Part shown: one piece after another, positions 28,597 through 36,357 of the stretch
Layout: each line of letters begins with the position of its first letter
Position numbering within the stretch: position 1 is the stretch's first letter
NCBI RefSeq assembly: GCF_028687635.1
Contig: NZ_JAQTZS010000008.1
Coordinates: forward strand, 1 to 64,000
Direction: 5' to 3'
Source: Malikia sp.
GTDB taxonomy: Bacteria > Pseudomonadota > Gammaproteobacteria > Burkholderiales > Burkholderiaceae_C
Length of the DNA: 64,000 nucleotides
Position numbers and translations under genes: made by a program
Notes under the pieces: model-generated
Seen by the model: the letters and a program-made list of their open reading frames with translations, nothing else
Told to the model about the DNA's origin: nothing
Database searches by the model: none

Positions 28597-29298
28597 TTAC
28601 TCGGCCGCGCCGACGGTCAGTGCCACTTCACCCACGCCAGCCACATGGCCGGTGATCTTGTCGCCCGCCACCACGGCGCCCACGCCTTCGGGGGTGCCGG
28701 TGTAGATCAGGTCGCCCGGCTGCAGGTGGTAGTACAGCGACAGGTCGGCGATGATTTCACGCACGTTCCAGATCAGCTTGTTGACGTCCGACTTCTGCTT
28801 GGTCACGCCGTTGACTTCGAGCGCGATCTCGCCGCTGTCGATGATCTGGCCTTCCATCGGCACGATCTCGGAGCAGACCGACGACTGCTCGACGTCCTTG
28901 CCGGTGTCCCACGGACGGCCCTTGTCGCGTGCCACCAGCTGCAGGTCGCGGCGGGTCATGTCGAGGCCGGTGGCATAGCCGTAGATCAGCTCGTGGGCCT
29001 TGTCCTCGGGCACGCGGAAGCCCGGCTTGCCGATCGCGACCACCAGCTCCATCTCGAAGTGGTAGTTGCTGGTCTCGGGCGGGTAGGCCACGGTGGCGCC
29101 GCTGTCGACCAGGGTGTCGCGCGACTTGGTGAAGTAGAAGGCGCGCTCGACCGACTTGTCGACCGGGCGGCCCATTTCGACGGCGTGCGCGTGGTAGTTG
29201 CGGCCGACGAAGAACAGGCGGTTGATCGGGAAACGCTCTTCCTTGCCCTGGATCGGCAGGGACTGGACTTCGGGCGGGTTGAACAGGTACTGTGCCAT
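28597..29298 (-). CDS. nagK: fumarylpyruvate hydrolase (FAH family)
   Basis: The protein has 233 aa from ATG 29298 (MAQYLFNPP). FAH-superfamily landmarks are FVGRNYHAHAVEMG, the metal ligands in NYHFEMELVVAIGK (E-x-E) and GLDMTRRDLQ, and TGTPEGVGAVVAGD near the C-terminus. It hydrolyses fumarylpyruvate to fumarate and pyruvate, the last step of the gentisate pathway. It lies in line with the dioxygenase gene, 88 nt downstream. Confidence 0.9.
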   Translation of the reverse strand: MAQYLFNPPEVQSLPIQGKEERFPINRLFFVGRNYHAHAVEMGRPVDKSVERAFYFTKSRDTLVDSGATVAYPPETSNYHFEMELVVAIGKPGFRVPEDKAHELIYGYATGLDMTRRDLQLVARDKGRPWDTGKDVEQSSVCSEIVPMEGQIIDSGEIALEVNGVTKQKSDVNKLIWNVREIIADLSLYYHLQPGDLIYTGTPEGVGAVVAGDKITGHVAGVGEVALTVGAAE

Positions 29299-29386
29299 TG
29301 CGGTGCTTCCTAGAAAATCGGTTTCAAAACGACGGAAAACCGGAGCCACCATATGAGAGCAGCTCCGGCCTGTCAGTGACGGCTGA

Positions 29387-30442
29387 TCAGCCGCGGTTCT
29401 CGTAGACGCCGAGCTTGCGGTGCAGCGGCGACTCGTCGGCGACGAAGATGAAGGCCGGCTCGGTGGCCGAGCGGTTGGTCAGCGTCGCGGCGGTGTAGCC
29501 CGGCACGGCGCAGGTGTCGGCCTCGGCCAGGGTGAAGGCGCTGCCTTCGACCTGGACATCGGCGCTGCCTTCGATCGGGTGCAGCACCTGGGCCGGCGAA
29601 CGCGCCGGCAGACGCTGGGTCTGGCCCGGGCGCAGCATCAGGGCGTAGAAGCCCAGGATGTTCTCGGCGTCCTTGCCGGTCTCGGGGTTGACATAGGTCA
29701 CCTGCACGGCTTCCAGCTCGGGCTGGTCCTCGCCCAGCGACAGCAGCGCGGCCTTGGCGTCGGCCCAGGGGTAGCGCAGCATCGGGTAGGCCTTGTCGGA
29801 ACGACCGAACACCGGGGTCGGCACCACGCCGCCACGGGCATAGGCCTTGGCGCCCTGGCCCGGCACGACGGTCTGGCTCGGCACTTCCTCGTGGTAGGAG
29901 GCCTCGACATAGTAGACCAGCGGCAGGTCCAGCACGTCGAGCCAGATCACCGGCTCGGTGCCGTCATGGCCATGCTCGTGCCACAGGCCGGTCGGGGTCA
30001 GGATCAGGTCGCCGCGGCTCATCGGGCATTTCTCGCCGTTGACCAGGGTCCAGGCGCCTTCGCCCTCGACCACCATGCGGATCGCGTTCGGGGTGTGGCG
30101 GTGCGCCGGTGCCAGTTCGCCCGGCAGCAGCAGCTGCATGCCCAGGTACATGGCGGCGCTGGCCTGCATCTTCTCCAGGCCATGGCCCGGGTTGGCCAGC
30201 ACCAGCACGCGGCGCTCGGCCTTCTCGATCGGGGTCAGCTCGCCGGCCTTCAGCAGCAGCTCGCGCAGCTTGGCGTAGGGCCAGTGGGTCGGCTGGGTCC
30301 TGCGCGTCGGCACATGCGGCGGCAGCACCGCGCGCAGGCTGGGCCAGAGCGGGACCAGGTTGTTGGCGCTCAGCTCGTCGCGGTAGTCCTGCGGCAGGTC
30401 TTCCAGACGGCCCAGGGTGTCAAAACGGCCAGTATCTTGCAT
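29387..30442 (-). CDS. nagI: gentisate 1,2-dioxygenase
   Basis: The protein has 351 aa with two cupin domains. The N-terminal cupin has the iron ligands in HRHTPNAIRMVVEG and WHEHGHDG. The second cupin (HPIEGSADVQVEGS) lacks a full ligand set, as usual. Downstream of it lie NPETGKDAENILGFYALML and the C-terminal VADESPLHRKLG. It opens the gentisate ring to maleylpyruvate. AAAGGA precedes ATG 30442. Confidence 0.93.
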   Translation of the reverse strand: MQDTGRFDTLGRLEDLPQDYRDELSANNLVPLWPSLRAVLPPHVPTRRTQPTHWPYAKLRELLLKAGELTPIEKAERRVLVLANPGHGLEKMQASAAMYLGMQLLLPGELAPAHRHTPNAIRMVVEGEGAWTLVNGEKCPMSRGDLILTPTGLWHEHGHDGTEPVIWLDVLDLPLVYYVEASYHEEVPSQTVVPGQGAKAYARGGVVPTPVFGRSDKAYPMLRYPWADAKAALLSLGEDQPELEAVQVTYVNPETGKDAENILGFYALMLRPGQTQRLPARSPAQVLHPIEGSADVQVEGSAFTLAEADTCAVPGYTAATLTNRSATEPAFIFVADESPLHRKLGVYENRG

Positions 30443-30475
30443 CTTGATGTCCTTTTACGTGACAGGTTGCGAGTA

Positions 30476-31684
30476 TCAGCCCTGTTGCAGGCAGTTGGTG
30501 ACGTTCCAGCCGTACAGCCACTCGATCGCGTCATAGAAACGCTCTTGGGTGCGGCCCTTCCACAGGCTGTTGCGGATCTGGCGCTCGACGCCCTTGGCGT
30601 GGTAGAGGCGGCCCATTTCGCGTCCCGACAGCACGATGCGGCCGGTGCGGGCGATACGGTTCTTCTGGTACAGGTCCAGGGCCTTGACCCAGTCCTTGTT
30701 GGTGACACGCAGCGCTTCGCCCAGGGTCACGGCATCTTCCAGCGCCATGCAGGCGCCTTGAGCCATGTACTGGGTGGTCGGGTGAGCGGCATCGCCCAGG
30801 ATGGTGACGCGGCCAAAGCTCCATTGCGCGATCGGCTCGCGGTCAGCGGTGGCCCAGCGTTTCCAGGTCTTGGGCAGCTCGATCAGCTGGCGCGCCTTGG
30901 GGCAGATGCCCTGGAAGTAGCTCTCGACTTCTTCCTTGGAGCCGTCGGTCACGCCCCACTGCTCTTGCTGGCGGCTGTGGAAGGTCACGACCACGTTGTA
31001 CTGCTCGCCGCCGCGCAGCGGGTAGTGCACCAGGTGGCAGTTCGGGCCGGCCCACAGGCTGGCGGCGTTCCACTTCAGGTCATCCGGGAAATCTTCCTTC
31101 TCGACCACGGCACGGTAGACCACATGGCCGGTCACGCGCGGCGGGTCGTTGACATACTGCGCGCGCACCACCGACTTGCCGCCGTCGGCGCCGATCAGGG
31201 CCTGGCCGGTCCAGCGCTTGCCGTTCTGGTCGATCACGGTGACGGTGCCGGCGGCCTCGTCCTGCTCGATCTTCTCGATGCGGGTGTTGGTGAAGAATTC
31301 CACCTGGCCGGTTTCCACGGCGCCTTCGAGCAGCGAACCGTGGATGTCGACGCGGTGGATCACGGCGTAGGGGTTGCCGAAGCGCTTGCGGAAGGCCTCG
31401 CCGGTCTCGATCTTTCCGACCAGGGACTCGTCAATCGCGTCGTGCATCACCATGCAGTCGGTGTAGACGGCGCGAGCACGAGTCTTGTCGCCAACGCCCA
31501 GCGCGTCGAAGGCGTGGAAGGCGTTCGGGCCGAGCTGGATGCCAGCACCGATTTCACCGATCTCGGGCGCCTGTTCGAACACCTGGACATGGAAGCCTTG
31601 ACGCACCAGCGCCAGCGCTGCGGCCAAGCCGCCAATGCCACCACCGGACACCAGGACGGGCAACTCGGATTTGATTTCGCTCAT
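30476..31684 (-). CDS. nagX: 3-hydroxybenzoate 6-monooxygenase
   Basis: The protein has 402 aa from ATG 31684, with GGAG upstream. It is a group A flavoprotein hydroxylase: GxGxxG motif in VSGGGIGGLAAALALV, DG motif in LIGADGGKSVVR, and GD motif in VTILGDAAHPTTQYMAQGA. Length and the YHAKGVERQIRNSLW C-terminus fit the 3HB6H/NagX/MhbM group rather than salicylate hydroxylase. It converts 3-hydroxybenzoate to gentisate with NADH and O2. It is the first gene of the operon and is divergent from the MarR gene. Confidence 0.9.
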   Translation of the reverse strand: MSEIKSELPVLVSGGGIGGLAAALALVRQGFHVQVFEQAPEIGEIGAGIQLGPNAFHAFDALGVGDKTRARAVYTDCMVMHDAIDESLVGKIETGEAFRKRFGNPYAVIHRVDIHGSLLEGAVETGQVEFFTNTRIEKIEQDEAAGTVTVIDQNGKRWTGQALIGADGGKSVVRAQYVNDPPRVTGHVVYRAVVEKEDFPDDLKWNAASLWAGPNCHLVHYPLRGGEQYNVVVTFHSRQQEQWGVTDGSKEEVESYFQGICPKARQLIELPKTWKRWATADREPIAQWSFGRVTILGDAAHPTTQYMAQGACMALEDAVTLGEALRVTNKDWVKALDLYQKNRIARTGRIVLSGREMGRLYHAKGVERQIRNSLWKGRTQERFYDAIEWLYGWNVTNCLQQG

Positions 31685-31740
31685 ATCTACGCTCCAGGAA
31701 AAAACAGGGTTGAGGCCGGCCGGCTGCCGCCGCTCCGGAT

Positions 31741-31790
31741 TAATCAGTACACAGACGATTAGTATAGATACAAATTGAAGGAACGCAAGA
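31741..31790 (-). promoter_or_regulatory. nagX promoter with candidate MarR operator
   Basis: On the minus strand TTGCGT (31788-31783) and TATACT (31766-31761) are 16 bp apart, a good sigma70 pair. CTGTGTACTGAT (31754-31743) follows the -10 and would cover the start site, where a repressor would block transcription. The same 12-mer is at 26315-26326. TAATC and GATTA (31741-31745 with 31757-31761 on the plus strand) form a short dyad around it. Confidence 0.65.
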
Positions 31791-31829
31791 GGGTTTTCCC
31801 TAGGTTGGCTTGCGCTAGACTGCCGGCGC

Positions 31830-32309
31830 ATGGAGTCCACACGACCAGACAGCGTACGGTTAGATGCCCAACCCGGCCATGCGATACGTCGCCTGCACCA
31901 GATTTCGGTTGGCATCTTTCACCAGGAAACGCAAGACCTCAACATCACGCCGGTGCAATACGCCATCCTGCAGACGGTGCGCGACCTGCCCAGCTGCGAC
32001 CAGCGCACGCTGGCGGGGCGCATCGCGCTCGACACCTCGACCACGGCCGGCGTGGTCGATCGGCTGGAGGCGCGCGGGCTGCTGGCACGCCGCATCTCGC
32101 CCGAGGACCGGCGCGTGCGCCTGCTCACGCTGACCCATGCCGGCGAGCTGCTGCTGGCGCAGACCCTGCACGGCATGGAGCGGACCCAGGAGCGCATCCT
32201 GGAACCGCTGGACAGCGAACAGAAGCGCCAGTTCATGATGCTGCTGCAGCTGCTGGTGACCGAGAACAACGACCTCTCGCGCGCGCCTGGCGACAAGCCG
32301 CAACGCTGA
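31830..32309 (+). CDS. MarR-family transcriptional regulator
   Basis: The protein has 159 aa. The winged helix-turn-helix spans about 35-100, with ITPVQYAILQTV, LDTSTTAGVVDRLEARGL (recognition helix) and the wing DRRVRLLTLT. It is divergent from the 3-hydroxybenzoate hydroxylase gene, so it is the likely aromatic-acid-responsive repressor of the catabolic genes and the transporter. No Shine-Dalgarno precedes ATG, and a TAGACT -10-like word lies 9 nt before it, so the mRNA may be nearly leaderless. Confidence 0.88.
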   Translation: MESTRPDSVRLDAQPGHAIRRLHQISVGIFHQETQDLNITPVQYAILQTVRDLPSCDQRTLAGRIALDTSTTAGVVDRLEARGLLARRISPEDRRVRLLTLTHAGELLLAQTLHGMERTQERILEPLDSEQKRQFMMLLQLLVTENNDLSRAPGDKPQR

Positions 32310-32393
32310 ACGACGGGCTGGCCGCGCCACTCGCGCGGCGTCCCCGACGCAGGCACTAGCAAGGCCGGCGATCATGGTGAGAAAATCCCTGCC

Positions 32394-33674
32394 ATGAATG
32401 CCGAAACCACCACCGAATTGATGAACCGCCTGGGCCAGCAGGCCAAGGCCGCCTCCGCCCTGATGGCCCGTGCCAGCACCGCGCGCAAGGTCGCCGCGCT
32501 GCGCGCGCTGGCCGCGCTGCTGCGCGCCAACATCGAGCCGTTGCAGGCCGACAACGCCCGCGACCTGGAGCGCGCGCGCGCCGCCGGTCTCAGCGAGCCC
32601 ATGGTGGACCGGCTCAAGCTCGGCCCCCAGGTGATCGAGACCTGCGCCGAAGGCTGCGAGCAGCTCGCCGCCATGCCCGACATCATCGGCGAGATCCTCG
32701 GCATGAAGCAGCAGCCCAGCGGCATCCGGGTCGGCCAGATGCGGGTGCCGATCGGCGTCTTCGGCATGATCTTCGAGAGCCGGCCCAACGTCACGATCGA
32801 GGCCGCCAGCCTGTCGATCAAGAGCGGCAATGCCTGCATCCTGCGCGGCGGCTCGGAGGCGATCGAGTCGAACAAGGCGCTGGCCAAGCTGGTGCAACAG
32901 GCGCTGGAGCAGGCCGGCCTGCCGGCCAACGCGGTGCAGCTCGTTCCCACCACCGACCGCGAGGCCGTGGGCGAGCTGATCACCATGCCGCGGTATGTCG
33001 ACGTCATCATCCCACGCGGCGGCAAGGGCCTGATCGAGCGCATCAGCCGTGACGCCAAGGTGCCGGTGATCAAGCACCTCGACGGCAACTGCCACACCTA
33101 TGTCGACGACCCCTGCGATGTCGCGATGGCGGTCAAGGTGGCCGACAACGCCAAGACGCAGAAGTACAGCCCCTGCAACGCGACCGAAAGCCTGCTGGTC
33201 GCGCGCGGCGTCGCGGCGGCGTTCTTGCCGAAGATCGGCGCCATTTATGCGCAGAAAGGCGTCGAGATGCGCTGCTGCCCGGTTTCGAAGACGATCCTGA
33301 GCCAGGTGCCGGGCGCCCAGCTGAAGGACGCGAGCGAACAGGACTGGTCCGAGGAATACCTGGCTGCGATCATCAGCGTCAAGGTGGTGGCCGGCATCGA
33401 CGAGGCCGTTGCGCACATCAACAAGTATTCGAGCGGCCACACCGAGGCGATCCTGACCACCGACCACCGGCACGCGCAGCAATTCCTGCGCGAGGTCGAC
33501 TCCAGCAGCGTGATGGTCAACGCCAGCACCCGCTTCGCCGACGGCTTCGAGTACGGCCTGGGCGCCGAGATCGGCATCAGCACCGACAAGTTCCACGCGC
33601 GCGGTCCCGTGGGCGTCGAAGGCCTGACCTCGCTCAAGTACGTGGTGCTGGGCGAGGGCGAGGTACGCGGCTGA
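32394..33674 (+). CDS. proA: gamma-glutamyl phosphate reductase
   Basis: The protein has 426 aa of the aldehyde dehydrogenase fold. Landmarks are [15 protein letters not shown], the [11 protein letters not shown] motif, and [13 protein letters not shown] with the catalytic Cys. It reduces gamma-glutamyl phosphate to glutamate semialdehyde in proline synthesis. The catalytic [18 protein letters not shown]-terminal stretch is complete. No proB is adjacent. Confidence 0.97.
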   Translation: MNAETTTELMNRLGQQAKAASALMARASTARKVAALRALAALLRANIEPLQADNARDLERARAAGLSEPMVDRLKLGPQVIETCAEGCEQLAAMPDIIGEILGMKQQPSGIRVGQMRVPIGVFGMIFESRPNVTIEAASLSIKSGNACILRGGSEAIESNKALAKLVQQALEQAGLPANAVQLVPTTDREAVGELITMPRYVDVIIPRGGKGLIERISRDAKVPVIKHLDGNCHTYVDDPCDVAMAVKVADNAKTQKYSPCNATESLLVARGVAAAFLPKIGAIYAQKGVEMRCCPVSKTILSQVPGAQLKDASEQDWSEEYLAAIISVKVVAGIDEAVAHINKYSSGHTEAILTTDHRHAQQFLREVDSSSVMVNASTRFADGFEYGLGAEIGISTDKFHARGPVGVEGLTSLKYVVLGEGEVRG

Positions 33675-33691
33675 CACGATCCGGACACCCC

Positions 33692-34939
33692 ATGACACGG
33701 AAGACCACCTGGGCGCGGCGCAAGCCGGCCACCGAGACCGACCCGCGCTTTGCCCCACTGCCCGATGCCGTGTCCGCGCCCGCCGCCGCACAGGCAAAGA
33801 CCAGCACCACCACGGACCTGAGCGTGCAGCCGCAAGCCAAGGCCGAGCAGTCGTCCGCCGCGCGGGCCTTCCGGCGCGAAATGGCCAGGCTCGACCGCAT
33901 CAAGGCTCAGCTGACCGAGATGCAGCAGCAAGGCCAGGGCTACAAGCTCCAGCTGAATCAGGTGCTGCAGCCGCTGCTGGACCAGCGCCTGGCCTGCATG
34001 CGCCAGATGGTGCTGACGCTCGACCCCTGGCTCGACGTCAAGACCAAGGGCCTGAGCAAGCTGCAGCGCCAGATGGCGCTCGACCTGGTCTGCCACCTCA
34101 GCGCCGAACTCGCGCAAACGGGCGATGCCGAAATGGCCGCGCTGCACGACCGGCGCAGCCCGGAAACGATCAGCGACAAGCAGCAGGCCGAGGCCGATGA
34201 CATGCGCGAGCTGTTCGGCGCCATGTTCGAGGACATGTTCGGCACCGCGCCGCCGCCCGACATTGACGGCAACGACCCCGACGCCATGATGCGCGCCGCC
34301 ATGGAGAAGATGGCGGCCATGGCAGCCGAGGAAGAGGAGCGCCGCCAGGCCAAGGCCGAGGCCCGCAAGGCCAAGCGCAAGCCCAGCGCCGCACAGCAGC
34401 AGGCCGAGCAGGCGCAGCAGGACGCCGACACGATGCTGCGCGGCATCTACCGCCAGCTCGCCAGCGCGCTGCACCCGGATCGCGCCGGCGACGAAGCCGA
34501 GCGCCAGCGCAAGAACGCGCTGATGGGCGAGGCCAACGCCGCCTACGAGCGCAAGGATCTGGTGACGCTGCTCAACCTGCAGCTGCAAGCCGAACTGGTC
34601 GATCCGGACCACCTGGAACGGCTCTCCGATGAACGACTCAAATCGCTGACCTTGCTGCTCAAGCGCCAGGTCGGTGACCTCGAGCGCGAGCGTCAGATCG
34701 AACAGGAGCGCTGGTGGCACGACCTCAAGCTGCCCAGGGGCATTCCACTGACGGCCGCTGCCCTGCAACAGAATCTGGAGCTGGAACGCCTGGCGCTCGA
34801 AGACCATCTGTTCTCGCTGAAGATCGATATCGAGACAGCAGGCGAGATCGCCACGCTCAAGCCCTGGCTCAACCGGCAGCGCCAGATGACGCGCGCGGCA
34901 GAGCGCCGGATGCAGCTGATGGACGACTTCCCGTTCTAA
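33692..34939 (+). CDS. J-domain-containing protein
   Basis: The protein has 415 aa. Residues 1-60 are disordered, 60-110 helical, and 165-245 acidic then basic coiled coil (MAAEEEERRQAKAEARKAKRK). A short J-like domain follows with HPD at 261-263 (LASALHPDRAG) and AYERKDLVTLL. HPD is the DnaK-stimulating motif, so it is probably a specialised DnaK co-chaperone. It sits 17 nt after proA. It marks the left edge of the accessory island. Confidence 0.8.
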   Translation: MTRKTTWARRKPATETDPRFAPLPDAVSAPAAAQAKTSTTTDLSVQPQAKAEQSSAARAFRREMARLDRIKAQLTEMQQQGQGYKLQLNQVLQPLLDQRLACMRQMVLTLDPWLDVKTKGLSKLQRQMALDLVCHLSAELAQTGDAEMAALHDRRSPETISDKQQAEADDMRELFGAMFEDMFGTAPPPDIDGNDPDAMMRAAMEKMAAMAAEEEERRQAKAEARKAKRKPSAAQQQAEQAQQDADTMLRGIYRQLASALHPDRAGDEAERQRKNALMGEANAAYERKDLVTLLNLQLQAELVDPDHLERLSDERLKSLTLLLKRQVGDLERERQIEQERWWHDLKLPRGIPLTAAALQQNLELERLALEDHLFSLKIDIETAGEIATLKPWLNRQRQMTRAAERRMQLMDDFPF

Positions 34940-34958
34940 TGCTGCGGTTTCAGCGCCG

Positions 34959-34986
34959 ATTCAGAGCGGAAAAACCCGCTCTGAAT
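34959..34986. terminator. perfect 11-bp hairpin after the J-domain gene
   Basis: ATTCAGAGCGG (34959-34969) and CCGCTCTGAAT (34976-34986) are exact complements around AAAAAC. There is no T-run after the stem on either strand, so it may end transcription weakly or mark a junction. Confidence 0.5.
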
Positions 34987-34992
34987 GTCGCA

Positions 34993-35019
34993 AAAAATTG
35001 CGCAGAATTTGCAATTTTT
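34993..35019 (+). promoter_or_regulatory. inverted repeat in the fic promoter
   Basis: AAAAATTGC (34993-35001) and GCAATTTTT (35011-35019) are perfect 9-bp arms with a 9-nt spacer, 25 bp before the fic start. The size and spacing fit an operator for a dimeric regulator. No regulator gene is next to fic. Confidence 0.5.
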
Positions 35020-35043
35020 CATAGTGCAGACAGGGTGCATAGA

Positions 35044-36357
35044 ATGTCGCAGATGAAGACGAAAGTGATCACGCGCTACGACTCGCCGCATCAATTCGAG
35101 CCGCTGCTGCCCTCCGAGGCAGTCATGACGCCATTGCTGGAGCTGGCGAGCGATCTGACGCGCAAGGCCACGGCCCTGGGGACGACTTCGGGCCAGGCTG
35201 CCCAGTTCGAATTGCGCAAACTGCTGCGCAGCATGAACTCGTATTACACCAACCGCATCGAGGGTGAGCACACCCGCCCCAGCGACATCGAGCGCGCATT
35301 GCAGCAGGACTTTTCGGCCAATGCCGACCTGGCACGCAAGCAGCGCCTCGCAGTGACGCATATCCGGACCGAGGAACACTGCGAGGCCGAGCTGGACCGC
35401 AAAATGGCGGCCATGGGCGATGAGGCGGCACGGTGGCTGTACTCGCCAGACGCACTGTCCTGGCTGCACCGTGAGCTGTTCAGTGGCCTGCCTGCAGATG
35501 ATCTCAAACTCTCCGATGGCAGCGCCATGGTGCCGGGTGCGTTCCGCCAGCGCGGCGTGGCCGTTGGAAGACATGAAGCCCCGACTTGGGAGTCGCTGCC
35601 GGGCTTTCTGAAACGCTGGCAGGAGGTCTATGCCGGCACCCGGCGCGGAGAAGCCTCCATCGTGGCGCTGGCCGCCGCGCACCACCGCCTGGCCTGGATG
35701 CACCCGTTCCTCGATGGCAATGGCCGTGTCACACGACTGCATAGCCACTTGCTGCTGCACAGCTGGGGACTGACCAACGGCTTGTGGTCGCCCTTGCGCG
35801 GTTTCGCCAGGACGGAGACGACATACAAAACCCTGCTGCAGGCCGCAGATGAACACCGGCGCGGTGATCTGGATGGCCGGGGCAATCTGACCCAGTCCGG
35901 CCTGATCGAGTGGATTCGGTACACCCTTGAGGTCTGCATCGATCAAGTCGAGTTCATGAGCCAACAGCTCAATGTCCAGGGCATGCGAGACCGCATCCAG
36001 GCTGCATTGGCCTACGAAACCGCAGTGGTCAAGTCCGGCGCGCGTGCAGAGGCCCTGATGCCATTGCATTACCTTTTTGCGACCCAGGGTGAACTGGGAC
36101 GCGCCGATTTCAAGACCATGACCGGCCTGAGCGATCGACTGGCGACCGCCACCGTCTCGGCCCTGCTGCGGCGTGGGTTCCTGGCCACTGATTCGCCCTA
36201 CGGCAGCTTGCGCTTCGCCATCCCGCGCCATGCGCTGCGGTTTTACTTTCCTGCCTTGTGGCCAGAAGCCGAGCAGGACCAGGCCCTGCTGGACGGCGAG
36301 GCCGGCCTGGTGTCCAGGTCATGCCGCAGACGACCGGCTGGGACAGAGCCAGCTTAG
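35044..36357 (+). CDS. Fic-family protein, class II (self-inhibited)
   Basis: The protein has 437 aa from ATG 35044 (35053 is an alternative). The Fic core motif HPFLDGNGRVTR (220-231) is complete, with the His and the GNGR anion site, so AMP transfer is plausible. An N-terminal alpha-inh motif TNRIEG (69-74) fits (S/T)xxxE(G/N), which blocks ATP binding until relieved. A C-terminal winged-helix-like segment (about 355-415: FKTMTGLSDRLATATVSALLRRGFL) could read its own promoter. The target is unknown. It converges on the helicase gene, with overlapping stops. Confidence 0.88.
   Translation: MSQMKTKVITRYDSPHQFEPLLPSEAVMTPLLELASDLTRKATALGTTSGQAAQFELRKLLRSMNSYYTNRIEGEHTRPSDIERALQQDFSANADLARKQRLAVTHIRTEEHCEAELDRKMAAMGDEAARWLYSPDALSWLHRELFSGLPADDLKLSDGSAMVPGAFRQRGVAVGRHEAPTWESLPGFLKRWQEVYAGTRRGEASIVALAAAHHRLAWMHPFLDGNGRVTRLHSHLLLHSWGLTNGLWSPLRGFARTETTYKTLLQAADEHRRGDLDGRGNLTQSGLIEWIRYTLEVCIDQVEFMSQQLNVQGMRDRIQAALAYETAVVKSGARAEALMPLHYLFATQGELGRADFKTMTGLSDRLATATVSALLRRGFLATDSPYGSLRFAIPRHALRFYFPALWPEAEQDQALLDGEAGLVSRSCRRRPAGTEPA

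Noticed and set aside
35044-36357. Fic gene as half of a classical toxin-antitoxin pair
   Set aside because: No small antitoxin gene is adjacent, and the inhibitory motif is within the Fic protein itself.
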